This document shows positions 8,908-17,778 of a stretch of 64,000 nt of DNA, piece after piece (within the stretch, counting starts at the first letter, position 1; each line of letters begins with the position of its first letter). This DNA is from Fulvivirga sediminis (GTDB taxonomy: Bacteria; Bacteroidota; Bacteroidia; Cytophagales; Cyclobacteriaceae): assembly GCF_016757215.1 (NCBI RefSeq), contig NZ_JAESIY010000008.1, positions 1-64,000 of the forward strand, read 5' to 3'. The position numbers and the translations under genes were made by a program. The notes under the pieces were generated by a model that did not search any database, had not been told where the DNA came from, and was given only the letters and a program-made list of their open reading frames with translations.

Positions 8908-10141
8908 TATAGCTGGCATAGCCTATCAGTATTTCTGACCTCATTGAAGGGGGCTTATAGTATACTAATATTTCATAGTTATTTTCCGTTTCAAAATGAT
9001 CTCCTTCCAGGTAATTGGGGGTGAGTTCTTGGCTTTTCACTAAGTACTGAAAGTTATAGTACCCTTGTTTTAGGATCATATTGCAAGTGTACATGTTGTT
9101 AGCTTTATTGTATTTTAAAGGTGTATCTAGCTCCCAATTGTTCATGCTGCCTATAAGATATACATCTCCTTCTACCTGTTCTGCTTGTAGCTGAAAGTAT
9201 ACAGTAAGGTAGTCAGATTGAGTAGGGCCGTTGCCAGTATCCGTATTAGCAATGAAAAATTCTCCATTAAGGTCATCGTATTGGGTGTAGGGTTGATAGA
9301 TTCTTGGTTTGTCTACCATTAGCTGCGCGGAAGTAGGTCTGGTTTGGAAGTTAGTTCGTTGCACATTTTGTCCAGGATACCTTATCGATTGCATGTCGAA
9401 AAAGCGGAATTCATTTCCAGCATAGAAACTGTTTTCATTGTTAAAGTATTTATATTCTAATTCAGAGCTATGTTCTCTTAACATGCTGGGCTTTAGGTCG
9501 GTGATAGCATTGTCCCAACGCTGATTTTGTCTTATCACAACCTGGACGTCACCTGGATTTTGGATCGGGTAGTTTTCGTAATTAATGATAAAGTCTAGCT
9601 GTTGTCGACTTCGATCCATAGAAGTCAATCCTTTTAGGTTGCTGGTTAATGCTATTGCTACATTGTTAGCATATACCATAAATCTGCGAGATAATATTAT
9701 ATCCGATTCATCGGTTCCTCGGTATACTACTAATAGGTAGTTTCCGGGAATTTTTACGTTAGGTACTTTAAAGGTGTAGTGTACATAAGCTATTTTTGTG
9801 TCTACTGAAAGTTTGTAATTATTAATATTAAACTCATTAAAATCATATAAGTAATCTATGGCTTTCAGCTTTGAAGGGGTCCAATTTCGATTGCAATGAA
9901 TGATTTTTACCCTGTAGCTCTCCTCAGCCTCTACTAAATCATCGAACTCCAAGGTAAGGTTATTCCGGCCTAAAAGTGTCGTGGCTGGGTTTGTAGTATT
10001 ATTTCCAGAATATAGCTGTACCGTTCTGGTTTCAAATTCGTAAGTAGCATTCTTATATAAGAGTTTTTTGTTTTGGCTAAAGAGTGAATGATAGCCTGAA
10101 ATAAATAGTAAAAAAAATATGTATATAATTCTAAAATTCAT
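8888..10141 (-). CDS. type IX secretion system plug-domain protein (DUF5103)
   Basis: 417 residues with an SPI-type signal peptide (FRIIYIFFLLFISGYHSLFSQ region, residues 3-23). The body matches the DUF5103/T9SS plug family: LTLEFDDLVEAEESYRVKIIHC, NWTPSKLKAIDYLYDFNEF, PGNYLLVVYRGTDESDIILSRRF split over residues ~60-155, and a C-terminal carbohydrate-module-like YFQLQAEQVEGDVYLIGSMN segment. In the T9SS translocon the plug closes the periplasmic side of the giant SprA pore when PorV/substrate is absent. It is divergent from the ECF sigma gene. Confidence 0.85.
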   Translation of the reverse strand: MNFRIIYIFFLLFISGYHSLFSQNKKLLYKNATYEFETRTVQLYSGNNTTNPATTLLGRNNLTLEFDDLVEAEESYRVKIIHCNRNWTPSKLKAIDYLYDFNEFNINNYKLSVDTKIAYVHYTFKVPNVKIPGNYLLVVYRGTDESDIILSRRFMVYANNVAIALTSNLKGLTSMDRSRQQLDFIINYENYPIQNPGDVQVVIRQNQRWDNAITDLKPSMLREHSSELEYKYFNNENSFYAGNEFRFFDMQSIRYPGQNVQRTNFQTRPTSAQLMVDKPRIYQPYTQYDDLNGEFFIANTDTGNGPTQSDYLTVYFQLQAEQVEGDVYLIGSMNNWELDTPLKYNKANNMYTCNMILKQGYYNFQYLVKSQELTPNYLEGDHFETENNYEILVYYKPPSMRSEILIGYASYTMNPVD

Positions 10142-10160
10142 CTTCTGTTTAAAATATTTT

Positions 10161-10168
10161 TATCTTTG
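10161..10168 (+). promoter_or_regulatory. possible -7 element upstream of the ECF sigma gene
   Basis: TATCTTTG matches TAnnTTTG on the plus strand, about 77 bp before the sigma gene ATG. A clear TTTG -33 box at the right distance is missing, so this is tentative. Confidence 0.35.
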
Positions 10169-10244
10169 TGCTAATATAGCCATTACAACCTAATCATATT
10201 AAGCTGTGTCTTATTAAACAAAGCCTTTGGACTTTTATTGTTAA

Positions 10245-10796
10245 ATGATATCAGAAAATGATCTTGTAGAGGGGTGTCGGAAGGGAGACAGGGGTTCTCA
10301 GCGACAGTTGTATGATCTTTATTCAAAAAAGATGATGGCTGTGGCTATGAGGTACTCTAAGTTTGACCAAGAAGCTGAAGATATCATACAAGAAGCTTTT
10401 ATTAAGATTTTTGATAAAATATCTACTTTTAGAGGTGAAAGTCGTCTTGATTTTTGGATTAAAAGAATTGTGGTGAATACAGCTTTAAATCATCAAAGAA
10501 GCAAATTATATCTGTTTCCTATGACGGATATTAATGATGTGACATTTACAGAAGATAGTGACTTCTCTTTGTCTGATTTCAATTTTAAGGAATTACTTAA
10601 GATGATACAGAGACTACCCGCCGGTTGTCAGACAGTGTTCAATCTTTATGCAATTGAAGGTTATACTCACAAAGAGATCGCTGAGGAGCTGAATATTAGT
10701 GAAGGTACATCAAAATCTCAATATTCAAGAGCCAGAGCTTTATTACAAGATCAGTTTAAAAAGGAGGAAAAACTAAGCTATGGACAAGCAAAATAG
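10245..10796 (+). CDS. ECF-type RNA polymerase sigma factor
   Basis: 183 residues. Region 2 is at about 10-75 (LYDLYSKKMMAVAMRYS, EAEDIIQEAFIKIFDKI, RLDFWIKRIVVNTALNHQR). Region 4 is at about 118-170 (LPAGCQTVFNLYAIEGYTHKEIAEEL, then SEGTSKSQYSRARALL). It redirects RNA polymerase to its own promoters. It overlaps the next gene by 17 nt, so the two are translationally coupled, as for sigma/anti-sigma pairs. Its neighbour on the other side encodes a T9SS component; in Porphyromonas the ECF factor SigP controls T9SS genes, but equivalence here is only a possibility. Confidence 0.92.
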   Translation: MISENDLVEGCRKGDRGSQRQLYDLYSKKMMAVAMRYSKFDQEAEDIIQEAFIKIFDKISTFRGESRLDFWIKRIVVNTALNHQRSKLYLFPMTDINDVTFTEDSDFSLSDFNFKELLKMIQRLPAGCQTVFNLYAIEGYTHKEIAEELNISEGTSKSQYSRARALLQDQFKKEEKLSYGQAK

Positions 10797-12501
10797 ATCA
10801 AACTTTGATGATCAATGGCAGCAAGCTTTTGAGGATGCTGAGTTAGAGGTGTCTAACCATGTTTGGGAAAGGATTGAATTAGATCTTGCCAATGCTAATA
10901 ATAGCAAGATGAAACGTCGCTTGCTGTTTTTTCAACTCTTGGCTGCTGCTTCAGTAGTTTTTGCTCTTACTATTTCTGGAATTTATTCATATCAGTGGTA
11001 TTCAGATAAGAATGCAGGAATACCTAAAGGAGAAAACAGCATGGCTTTGAATAGCACTGAAGTTGAAGGATCTTTGGTATTAGATAAGAATAATACCAAT
11101 AACAGTGGTATATCTCCTGATGCTGAAAATAGCTATGGTGATTCAGGAAACTTGATTAATAATGGCTTTCAACCGGAAAGACAAGGTTCTGGCTTAGCTC
11201 ATGAAATTTCTAGAGATGATGTGAATAGTGAAGAAAGAGGTTCGGTAGATGAAAATGTAAATTCGGAAGATGTAAAAGAGGCTATTTCTAATAAGCATTT
11301 ATTGGTAGATAATGATAGAGATTTTTCTGCTGCTGTCATTCATAAACCGACAGATAATAATCATAAAGAAAGGTCATTGGAAGATAAAGTTGAAGGAAGA
11401 GATAGATTCAATAAAACTGCTGATGACCTAGTAAATGATGACCTCCAGCAAGGGTCATCTTCCGTTGCTCAAAGCAAGCAAGAAGGTCATAATTTAGAAG
11501 ATGAGATTGTTGATATAGAAAGTGAAAAGAGAACTGTAGCAATTAATAAGGATAATAATCAAAATAACATAGATATTGAAGAGCCTTCCGCATCTACTCG
11601 AGTTGTGTTGATCTCCTCTCAAGATGAAGGTTTGCCTAAAGATCTTGATAGACGTTTTGATTACTTGATGGTGGATTCTTTGATGAATCGTGAAATGGAA
11701 ATGGTGCCTTGGTATGCTTATGTGCCCTCAAAGAGCAAAGAAACAGGTTCTAAAGATACTTGGGCTGGTGTTGGATTTGCTGCGGGTAAGTTTGATCCCA
11801 ATATAGGTGGTGGAGCTAATGCCAGTATGGCTAATATGGACTTTGAAGGTAATAGTTTAGCAATGAGACGAAGTCCAACGTTTTCTGAAGAATCATCAGG
11901 TCAAAGTGTTAATGTAGGGGTAAGTGTAGGAACTCAATTAGCTAAGAGATGGGTAGTACAAGGAGGTTTGAGTTATTTACAGCAGCAGGCTTCAAGTGCG
12001 TCTAACGTAGTTTCTAATACCAATAATACTACTACGGGAAGAAAGTCTGCGAAAACGGTAACGTCTTTTAACAGTATAGGTAATAATGGGTCTAATAATG
12101 ATCAGGTGAATATTGAGTTTACCAGGCCTTACGAAATAGTGAATACATACCAGTTGGTGAGTGTGCCTGTGCAGGCTGGTTATATAGTACTAGATAAGAA
12201 GTTTAATATTACCCTATTATCTGGGGTGGCAAATAATATTCTTATAAAAAACACTTTTGATGGATCTGACGGAAATGTAGAAGACCTGACTGTAAGTGCA
12301 GGGAGTGATTCTCCTTATAGAACTTACCAGATTAGCGGTTTGCTGGGGTCAGAATTTAGTTATGAGATGGGAGAGCATTACATTTTGTCATTATTGCCTC
12401 AGCTAAGACAGGCATTGACATCAGTAACTAAATCAGATTCAGATTTTGATAGTAGACCTACTATTCTTGAGGTAGGTTTTAGATTTAAATATATTTTTTA
12501 A
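10780..12501 (+). CDS. ECF-linked membrane protein with anti-sigma-like N-terminus and barrel-like C-terminus
   Basis: 573 residues. A ~45-residue N-terminal segment (DDQWQQAFEDAELEVSNHVW) is followed by one transmembrane helix around residues 47-68 (LLFFQLLAAASVVFALTISG), then a ~230-residue polar, Asn/Asp/Glu/Ser-rich linker. The C-terminal ~250 residues have alternating hydrophobic strands ending EVGFRFKYIF, typical of Bacteroidota outer-membrane beta-barrel domains (PorT-like). It overlaps the sigma gene by 17 nt. It is likely a regulator or sensor of that sigma factor, but the combination of an inner-membrane helix with a barrel-like domain is topologically puzzling. Confidence 0.7.
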   Translation: MDKQNRSNFDDQWQQAFEDAELEVSNHVWERIELDLANANNSKMKRRLLFFQLLAAASVVFALTISGIYSYQWYSDKNAGIPKGENSMALNSTEVEGSLVLDKNNTNNSGISPDAENSYGDSGNLINNGFQPERQGSGLAHEISRDDVNSEERGSVDENVNSEDVKEAISNKHLLVDNDRDFSAAVIHKPTDNNHKERSLEDKVEGRDRFNKTADDLVNDDLQQGSSSVAQSKQEGHNLEDEIVDIESEKRTVAINKDNNQNNIDIEEPSASTRVVLISSQDEGLPKDLDRRFDYLMVDSLMNREMEMVPWYAYVPSKSKETGSKDTWAGVGFAAGKFDPNIGGGANASMANMDFEGNSLAMRRSPTFSEESSGQSVNVGVSVGTQLAKRWVVQGGLSYLQQQASSASNVVSNTNNTTTGRKSAKTVTSFNSIGNNGSNNDQVNIEFTRPYEIVNTYQLVSVPVQAGYIVLDKKFNITLLSGVANNILIKNTFDGSDGNVEDLTVSAGSDSPYRTYQISGLLGSEFSYEMGEHYILSLLPQLRQALTSVTKSDSDFDSRPTILEVGFRFKYIF

Positions 12502-12574
12502 AGCTCTTCCAACCCTTTGGAAATAAGAGGAGTCTAATAATTAACTAACAGAATTTTTTTTAACAAGACTAATT

Positions 12575-12670
12575 ATGCGAAGGACAATAATAAGAAGTCT
12601 ATTCAGGGCGATTTACGTACAGGTACTATTCTTAATAGGAATGATTATACTGGTGGGGGTTATGCTCTAG
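12575..12670 (+). CDS. possible 31-residue small membrane protein
   Basis: A short ATG frame encodes 31 residues: a basic start MRRTIIRSLFRAIY followed by VQVLFLIGMIILVGVML, a single hydrophobic helix. It lies in the 228-bp gap after the sigma/barrel operon and before a terminator, so it could be the last gene of that operon. The positive-inside charge pattern fits a small inner-membrane peptide. There is no homology evidence, and a chance ORF is possible. Confidence 0.35.
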   Translation: MRRTIIRSLFRAIYVQVLFLIGMIILVGVML

Positions 12671-12704
12671 CATATACACCCCATTTAGCAATAGATCCCA
12701 GAGA

Positions 12705-12739
12705 AGAGGAATAGGCTTATATTTTGAGCCTATTCCTCT
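12705..12739. terminator. bidirectional terminator between the sigma operon and ABC-F gene
   Basis: A perfect 13-bp stem (12705-12717 and 12727-12739) with a 9-nt AT-rich loop. The right arm includes the stop and last codons of the minus-strand ABC-F gene. Its T-rich loop context makes it weaker than the other terminators in the window. Confidence 0.55.
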
Positions 12740-14637
12740 AGCATATCAATTTCTAAAGCCTTTTCCTCCCATTGTTCATTTAGATTGTCAAGGGTTGATT
12801 TTTTGCTTTCATACTTAGTGTTAGTTTGCAAAAGTTCATCAGGATTTCCATATACATCTGGTTTAGCCATATGTGCTTCTAGCTCATTGATGTCTTTTTC
12901 CAGTTTATCAATCTCTTGCTCTAGTTGGTTGAGCTCTTTTTTCAGTGCTTGTAACCTCCTTTGGTCTTCATCTGTATGTTTTTTGGTCTGAGACTTTTCT
13001 TTCTTTTCTACTTTTGGCTTAGGTGCTTCTGTGCTTTCCGCCGGGTTCTGTTCTCTCCAGTATAAATATTCCTGATATGTGCCCGGATAAACTTTTATCT
13101 CGTGGTTTTCTATATACCAAATTTTATTAGCTACCTGAGATACAAAATGTCTATTGTGGGAAACAGTTATAAATGTTCCTTGATACTGTTGTAAAGCCTG
13201 TATTAATATGTTTTCAGATTGAAAGTCTAAATGGTTAGTGGGCTCATCTAATAGTAGGAAGTTCGCTTCAGAAATAAGTGTCTTGGCTAATGCTACCCTT
13301 GATTTTTCGCCTCCGGAAAGCACTTTTATTTTTTTGAATACATCTTCATCTGTAAATAAGAAGCAGCCCAGAACTTGCCTTAATTGGAGCTCGGTTTTTT
13401 CTGTTCCTGCTTGCTTTAGCTCCTCTAGAATATCATTATTCACCTGTAAGGATTCTAGCTGATGCTGAGCATAGAAACCTTTAAGGACGTTGTAACCCTC
13501 CTCTCTATTTCCTTTAATGGGTTCAGATCCATCTATGATCCTTAAAACGGTAGATTTACCTTTTCCATTGGCTCCAATCAGTGCAATTTTATCTCCACGT
13601 TCTATGTGGGCAGAGGTGTTTTCTAATATTTTAAGATCGCCATAAGATTTACTTACTTCCTCCAGACGGATGACATGCCTGCCTGATTTTTGCTTGAACT
13701 CAAATTTGAAATTTACCACCGCATTAGTATCGATAACATCTTCTACTTTGTCCATGCGGTTAAGTGCTTTTACCCGAGATTGCACTTGTTTCGCTTTAGT
13801 TGCTTTAGCTCGGAACTTCTCGATAAAACGTTCGGTCTGCTTTATTTTCTGTTGCTGATTTTCGAATGCATTTTTTTGAATTTCACTTCTAAGCTCTTTT
13901 TCTTCCAGGTAGAAGTCATAATCTCCTTCGTAAACAGTGAGCTGTTGTTGGGTTACTTCTACGACCTTGTTGATGGTGTTGTTGAGGAACTGCCTATCGT
14001 GAGAAACTACTATAACGGCTCCTTCATAATTTCTAAGGTAGTTTTCTACCCATTCTATAGAAGGTAAATCCAAGTGGTTAGTAGGCTCATCCAGCATGAG
14101 TAAGGATGGTTTTTCCAATAGTAACTTAGCTAGCATCACCCTCATGCGCCACCCTCCTGAAAACTCTTTAAGAGGCCTTTGTAAATCCTGCGTATTAAAG
14201 CCGATACCTTCTAATATCTCTTCAGCCTTAGCCTGCATGCTATAACCTTCCAGCCTTTCAAACTTTTCCTGTTGCTTGGTTAGTTTTTCTACCAAGCCAT
14301 CAGAGTAATCGGTTTCGAGCTTTTTAATTATCTGGTCAATGGCTTTTTGAGTTTCTACTGCTTCTCCAAATGCCTCCATTGCTACAGAGAGGATGCTATC
14401 TTCCGTTTGGTAGGAGAGTAGGTCCTGATTTAAAAAGCCAATGGAACAGTCATTACTTTTGCTAATATCGCCACCATCAGGTTGATAGTTTCCATTAATT
14501 AAGCGTAATAAAGTGGACTTGCCCGCCCCGTTAAGACCAATGAGTCCGATTTTGTCTTTTGGCTTGATGTGAAGTGAGGCATCCTCATAGAGAGTTCTGC
14601 CTCCAATGAAATAAGAAAGGTTGTTTATTGATAACAT
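12730..14637 (-). CDS. ABC-F family ATPase (Uup/YheS-like)
   Basis: 635 residues with two ATP-binding cassettes and no membrane segment. Walker A motifs are GLNGAGKST and GANGKGKST, signatures are FSGGWRMRV and LSGGEKSRV, and Walker B regions are LLMLDEPTNHLD and FLLLDEPTNHLD. Between them is the linker rich in Lys/Gln (P-site interaction motif region of ABC-F). The C-terminal ~100 residues form a predicted coiled coil (RRLQALKKELNQLEQEIDKL). ABC-F proteins act on ribosomes to rescue stalling or confer antibiotic protection; the subtype cannot be fixed by eye. Confidence 0.93.
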   Translation of the reverse strand: MLSINNLSYFIGGRTLYEDASLHIKPKDKIGLIGLNGAGKSTLLRLINGNYQPDGGDISKSNDCSIGFLNQDLLSYQTEDSILSVAMEAFGEAVETQKAIDQIIKKLETDYSDGLVEKLTKQQEKFERLEGYSMQAKAEEILEGIGFNTQDLQRPLKEFSGGWRMRVMLAKLLLEKPSLLMLDEPTNHLDLPSIEWVENYLRNYEGAVIVVSHDRQFLNNTINKVVEVTQQQLTVYEGDYDFYLEEKELRSEIQKNAFENQQQKIKQTERFIEKFRAKATKAKQVQSRVKALNRMDKVEDVIDTNAVVNFKFEFKQKSGRHVIRLEEVSKSYGDLKILENTSAHIERGDKIALIGANGKGKSTVLRIIDGSEPIKGNREEGYNVLKGFYAQHQLESLQVNNDILEELKQAGTEKTELQLRQVLGCFLFTDEDVFKKIKVLSGGEKSRVALAKTLISEANFLLLDEPTNHLDFQSENILIQALQQYQGTFITVSHNRHFVSQVANKIWYIENHEIKVYPGTYQEYLYWREQNPAESTEAPKPKVEKKEKSQTKKHTDEDQRRLQALKKELNQLEQEIDKLEKDINELEAHMAKPDVYGNPDELLQTNTKYESKKSTLDNLNEQWEEKALEIDMLEE

Positions 14638-14733
14638 GCTACAAAGTTATCTGTTGATCAATAGATAATAAAACCTAACTGTATTTATAGTTTAGTATTT
14701 TGCCTAAAAAATTTAATTCTAATAGAATTTGAT

Positions 14734-15888
14734 ATGAAAAAGTCATTTTTAATCTTGTTGGTATTTGCAATGAGTTGCTCATCATCTGGTACTAATGATC
14801 AGAATACTGACAAAGTGGATAGTACCAAGGTAGCTTCAGAGAAGGAAACTCCCAAAGAAGGACTGGACAGGATAAACCTGCCGGATGGTTTTAAAATTGA
14901 AGTATTTGCTGAAGTTGAAAATGCCCGATCATTAGCATTAAGCCCTTCTGGTGTAGTGTATGTGGGAAACAGAGAGGAAGATAAAGTGTATGCGCTTAAG
15001 GATGAAGATGGAGACGGCAAGGCTGATAAGAAATATGTTTTGGCTGAAGGCCTCAGTAGTCCGAATGGAGTAGCCTTTAAGGACGGGGATTTATATATAG
15101 CTGAAATAAGTAGAATATTAAAGTTATCTGATATTGAAACGCAGCTGGAGAATCCTCCTGCTTATGAAATAGTAAATGATCTATATCCTACAGAGGGGCA
15201 TCATGGATGGAAATACATAGCATTCGGGCCTGATGGAAAATTATATGTACCTGTTGGAGCCCCTTGTAATATTTGTGAGAGTGAGGATGAGATTTTTGCT
15301 ACCATTACCAGAATGAATCCTGATGGTACTGGTCGTGAGATTGTGGCAAAGGGTATCAGAAATACGGTAGGTTTTGACTGGAAACCTGATACTAAGGAAC
15401 TGTGGTTTACTGATAACGGAAGAGATATGATGGGGGATAATTTTCCTCCTGGAGAGTTGAATCGACTTACTAAAAAAGGTCAGCATTTTGGTTATCCTTA
15501 TTGCCATGGAGGAGAAATAGCTGATCCTGAATTTGGAGAGAAGTTTCCTTGTTCTGACTTTGTGCCTCCAGTTTGGAAGTTTGAAGCTCATACTGCTAGT
15601 TTAGGGTTCACCTTTTATACAGGGGATATGTTCCCTGAGGAGTATAAAGGCGATATAATTGTAGCCCAACATGGCTCCTGGAATAGGTCTAAAAAGATAG
15701 GTTATCGATTGATGCATGTGTCTATAGAAGGAAACCGTGCCACTAAAGCGGAAGTATTTGCTGACGGTTGGTTGAATGATCAAACACAAACTAACTGGGG
15801 TCGTCCTGTAGACGTAATTCAATTGAAAGACGGATCTATTTTAGTATCGGATGATTTTGGCCATAACGTTTACCGAATTTACTACTAA
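14734..15888 (+). CDS. PQQ-dependent sugar/L-sorbosone dehydrogenase-like lipoprotein
   Basis: 384 residues. The lipoprotein signal peptide is MKKSFLILLVFAMSCSSSG (lipobox AMSC, Cys at 15). The mature part is a six-bladed propeller of the soluble glucose/sorbosone dehydrogenase type: INLPDGFKIEVFAE, VYVGNREEDKVYAL, GPDGKLYVPVGAPCNIC, TGREIVAKGIRNTVGFDW, LWFTDNGRDMMGDNFPPGEL and IIVAQHGSWNRSKKIGYRL. It is expected on the periplasmic side of a membrane. Substrate and PQQ dependence cannot be proven from sequence. It is monocistronic, with its own terminator. Confidence 0.82.
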   Translation: MKKSFLILLVFAMSCSSSGTNDQNTDKVDSTKVASEKETPKEGLDRINLPDGFKIEVFAEVENARSLALSPSGVVYVGNREEDKVYALKDEDGDGKADKKYVLAEGLSSPNGVAFKDGDLYIAEISRILKLSDIETQLENPPAYEIVNDLYPTEGHHGWKYIAFGPDGKLYVPVGAPCNICESEDEIFATITRMNPDGTGREIVAKGIRNTVGFDWKPDTKELWFTDNGRDMMGDNFPPGELNRLTKKGQHFGYPYCHGGEIADPEFGEKFPCSDFVPPVWKFEAHTASLGFTFYTGDMFPEEYKGDIIVAQHGSWNRSKKIGYRLMHVSIEGNRATKAEVFADGWLNDQTQTNWGRPVDVIQLKDGSILVSDDFGHNVYRIYY

Positions 15889-15915
15889 GGATAATCAATT
15901 TTAAAGATAATATTA

Positions 15916-15958
15916 AAAATGGCCCTCATGGAAGACCTCCTTAAGGGCCATTTTTTTT
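15916..15958. terminator. bidirectional intrinsic terminator
   Basis: An 11-bp stem AAAATGGCCCT / AGGGCCATTTT (15916-15926 and 15944-15954) with a 17-nt loop that itself contains a short GGA/TCC-type pairing, followed by a T run. It sits between convergent genes. Confidence 0.8.
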
Positions 15959-17777
15959 AATAATCGCTTTTAGGCATTGGATCAGAAAGCGTTCTCATAA
16001 ATGCGATTATGGCTTGCTGTTCATGATCTGATAAATGCAGTGAATCTTCCGGCAGTGTTTGGTGCTGCATGGTAAAGCCCATACCGATTCCACCGCCTAC
16101 ATTGTAAAAGTTTAGAACTTGTTCCAGGCTATCATAAACACCGTTATGCATATATGGAGCGGTGTAAGCTATATTTCTTACAGTAGGAGTCTTAAAAAAG
16201 TGTTTGCGCTCTTCTGTTTGAAAGATATGATACCTTCCTAGGTCTGTGTCTAGCATTTTATTAGAAGCTGTTTTAGGCGTTCCTAAGGCTTCCATTTCAG
16301 ATTCGAGGAAGTCTGGTGGTACAGTACCATTGAAGAGGGGAGGGAAGTGGCATGTGGCGCATGTGCCTTTTCCCATAAATAAGTTGAAGCCCAGCATTTC
16401 TTCTTTTGTTAATGAAGCTTCTTCGTCTCGCATGTTTTTGTCAAACTTAGAGTTAAATGGAGCCATTCCTCTAATGTAAGTTGCTATGGCATGCCTTATA
16501 TTGCTTTGGGTTACTCCATTTTTGTAATTGGAGGAAAATAACTTTTGGTATTCTAGTTCTGATTTTACTTTTTTCTCAAGAGCTTCCAGGTTGGAATGAA
16601 ATTCATCTTCACTGGTTATGACTCCTGAAATCTGACCTTCGATGTTTCCTGCTCTGTTATCATAAAAAAAGGCCTTTTGAAAGCCTGCATAGTATAGGGT
16701 AGGCGTATTTCTTTTTACTGGTTGCTGATGCATTCCTAATCCTCTTCTTTCTCCGTCAGTAAAAGCAAGAGAGGCTTTGTGGCAGCTGGCACAGCTAAGG
16801 GAGTTATTGTCTGAAAGGCTTGGATCATAGAATAGCATTTTGCCTAGGGCACTGATAGAATCCTGATGGTCTGAGACTGGGTGTTCAGCAAAATGCGCTA
16901 TGCTAAAGGTTTTATTGCTAAATAAGCCTGGGGCATCATTGTTGATCGCATGAGTGAAGGGGAATGAGGTTTTCCAGTCTTTCCGGGTTTTATTCCAGAG
17001 TCTGATTTGATATTCGGTATGTTGCTTTATAAATTGATATCTATCGAAAGTGTCGAAATCAGCATTGGATAGCATCTTCTTGGTTAGGTCTATTTCTTTC
17101 TGCCATTCTTCAAAAAGCATTTTGTCTTGGAAGTGTTCTTGGAAAAAGCTGAGATAATGCTGAAGGCTATTATAAACTGTATGAGCTTCTTCCATTGATT
17201 GAGATAATGCAGGTGAATCAAAACCAGTAATGCCCAGGGTGGCAGTTCTTATTATGGAGTTTCTTAATAACCACAAGAAATGATAATCTTTATAACTGGA
17301 TAAATCGGTGTTAGATCGTATAAGATTAAGCCGGTTAGTGAGAAAATGAGCTACTTCATGAATGTGCTGTAGATCGATGCTGTCCTCAGCAAATAGACCT
17401 TCTTCCAATACTTGAAAGCTTTGTGGGTGTATCTTTCTGATATCTGTCAGGTCTTCTTCTTTGACTTTTAAAAGGTTAGGGCCATTTAGCGTTTTATAGT
17501 TTTCCAATTCTGCGAATGCAAGAACAGGTTCAGCTTTTTTAAAGTAATCTCTTGCTGCGAGGAAGTTATCTTTAATAGAAGCTGTATCCTCTGATTTGCT
17601 CATAGCTCCCAGAAAGTAGATGGTAGAATCCAGGTGAACGAGGTAGGCCTTTTCTACAGCTTCAAAATCTGTTAAAGGAGGATTTTGTTCTTTTGTGTGA
17701 GTGTTACAGCTTATAAAGAGAGAAAAGAGGCCCGCTATTAAGCAAGCCTCTTTTATAAGTTTAATTGAATATGTCAT
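15957..17777 (-). CDS. di-heme cytochrome c peroxidase/MauG-family lipoprotein
   Basis: 606 residues from ATG 17777. A lipobox FISC follows the hydrophobic segment (LIAGLFSLFISC). Residues ~30-285 are an uncharacterised helical domain. The C-terminal ~320 residues are the cytochrome c peroxidase/MauG domain with heme motifs CASCH (about 329-333) and CATCH (about 473-477), plus NTPTLYYAGFQKAFFYDNRA and TPTVRNIAYTAPYMHNGVYD. It probably reduces peroxide or oxidises a partner in the periplasm. The frame extends 6 codons to a TTG inside the upstream gene; the ATG one base after that gene's stop is preferred. Confidence 0.86.
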   Translation of the reverse strand: MTYSIKLIKEACLIAGLFSLFISCNTHTKEQNPPLTDFEAVEKAYLVHLDSTIYFLGAMSKSEDTASIKDNFLAARDYFKKAEPVLAFAELENYKTLNGPNLLKVKEEDLTDIRKIHPQSFQVLEEGLFAEDSIDLQHIHEVAHFLTNRLNLIRSNTDLSSYKDYHFLWLLRNSIIRTATLGITGFDSPALSQSMEEAHTVYNSLQHYLSFFQEHFQDKMLFEEWQKEIDLTKKMLSNADFDTFDRYQFIKQHTEYQIRLWNKTRKDWKTSFPFTHAINNDAPGLFSNKTFSIAHFAEHPVSDHQDSISALGKMLFYDPSLSDNNSLSCASCHKASLAFTDGERRGLGMHQQPVKRNTPTLYYAGFQKAFFYDNRAGNIEGQISGVITSEDEFHSNLEALEKKVKSELEYQKLFSSNYKNGVTQSNIRHAIATYIRGMAPFNSKFDKNMRDEEASLTKEEMLGFNLFMGKGTCATCHFPPLFNGTVPPDFLESEMEALGTPKTASNKMLDTDLGRYHIFQTEERKHFFKTPTVRNIAYTAPYMHNGVYDSLEQVLNFYNVGGGIGMGFTMQHQTLPEDSLHLSDHEQQAIIAFMRTLSDPMPKSDY

Positions 17778-17778
17778 T

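Noticed and set aside
13690-14067. Plus-strand 125-codon frame inside the ABC-F gene
   Set aside because: It is antisense to a well-conserved ATPase; the composition is a shadow of that gene.
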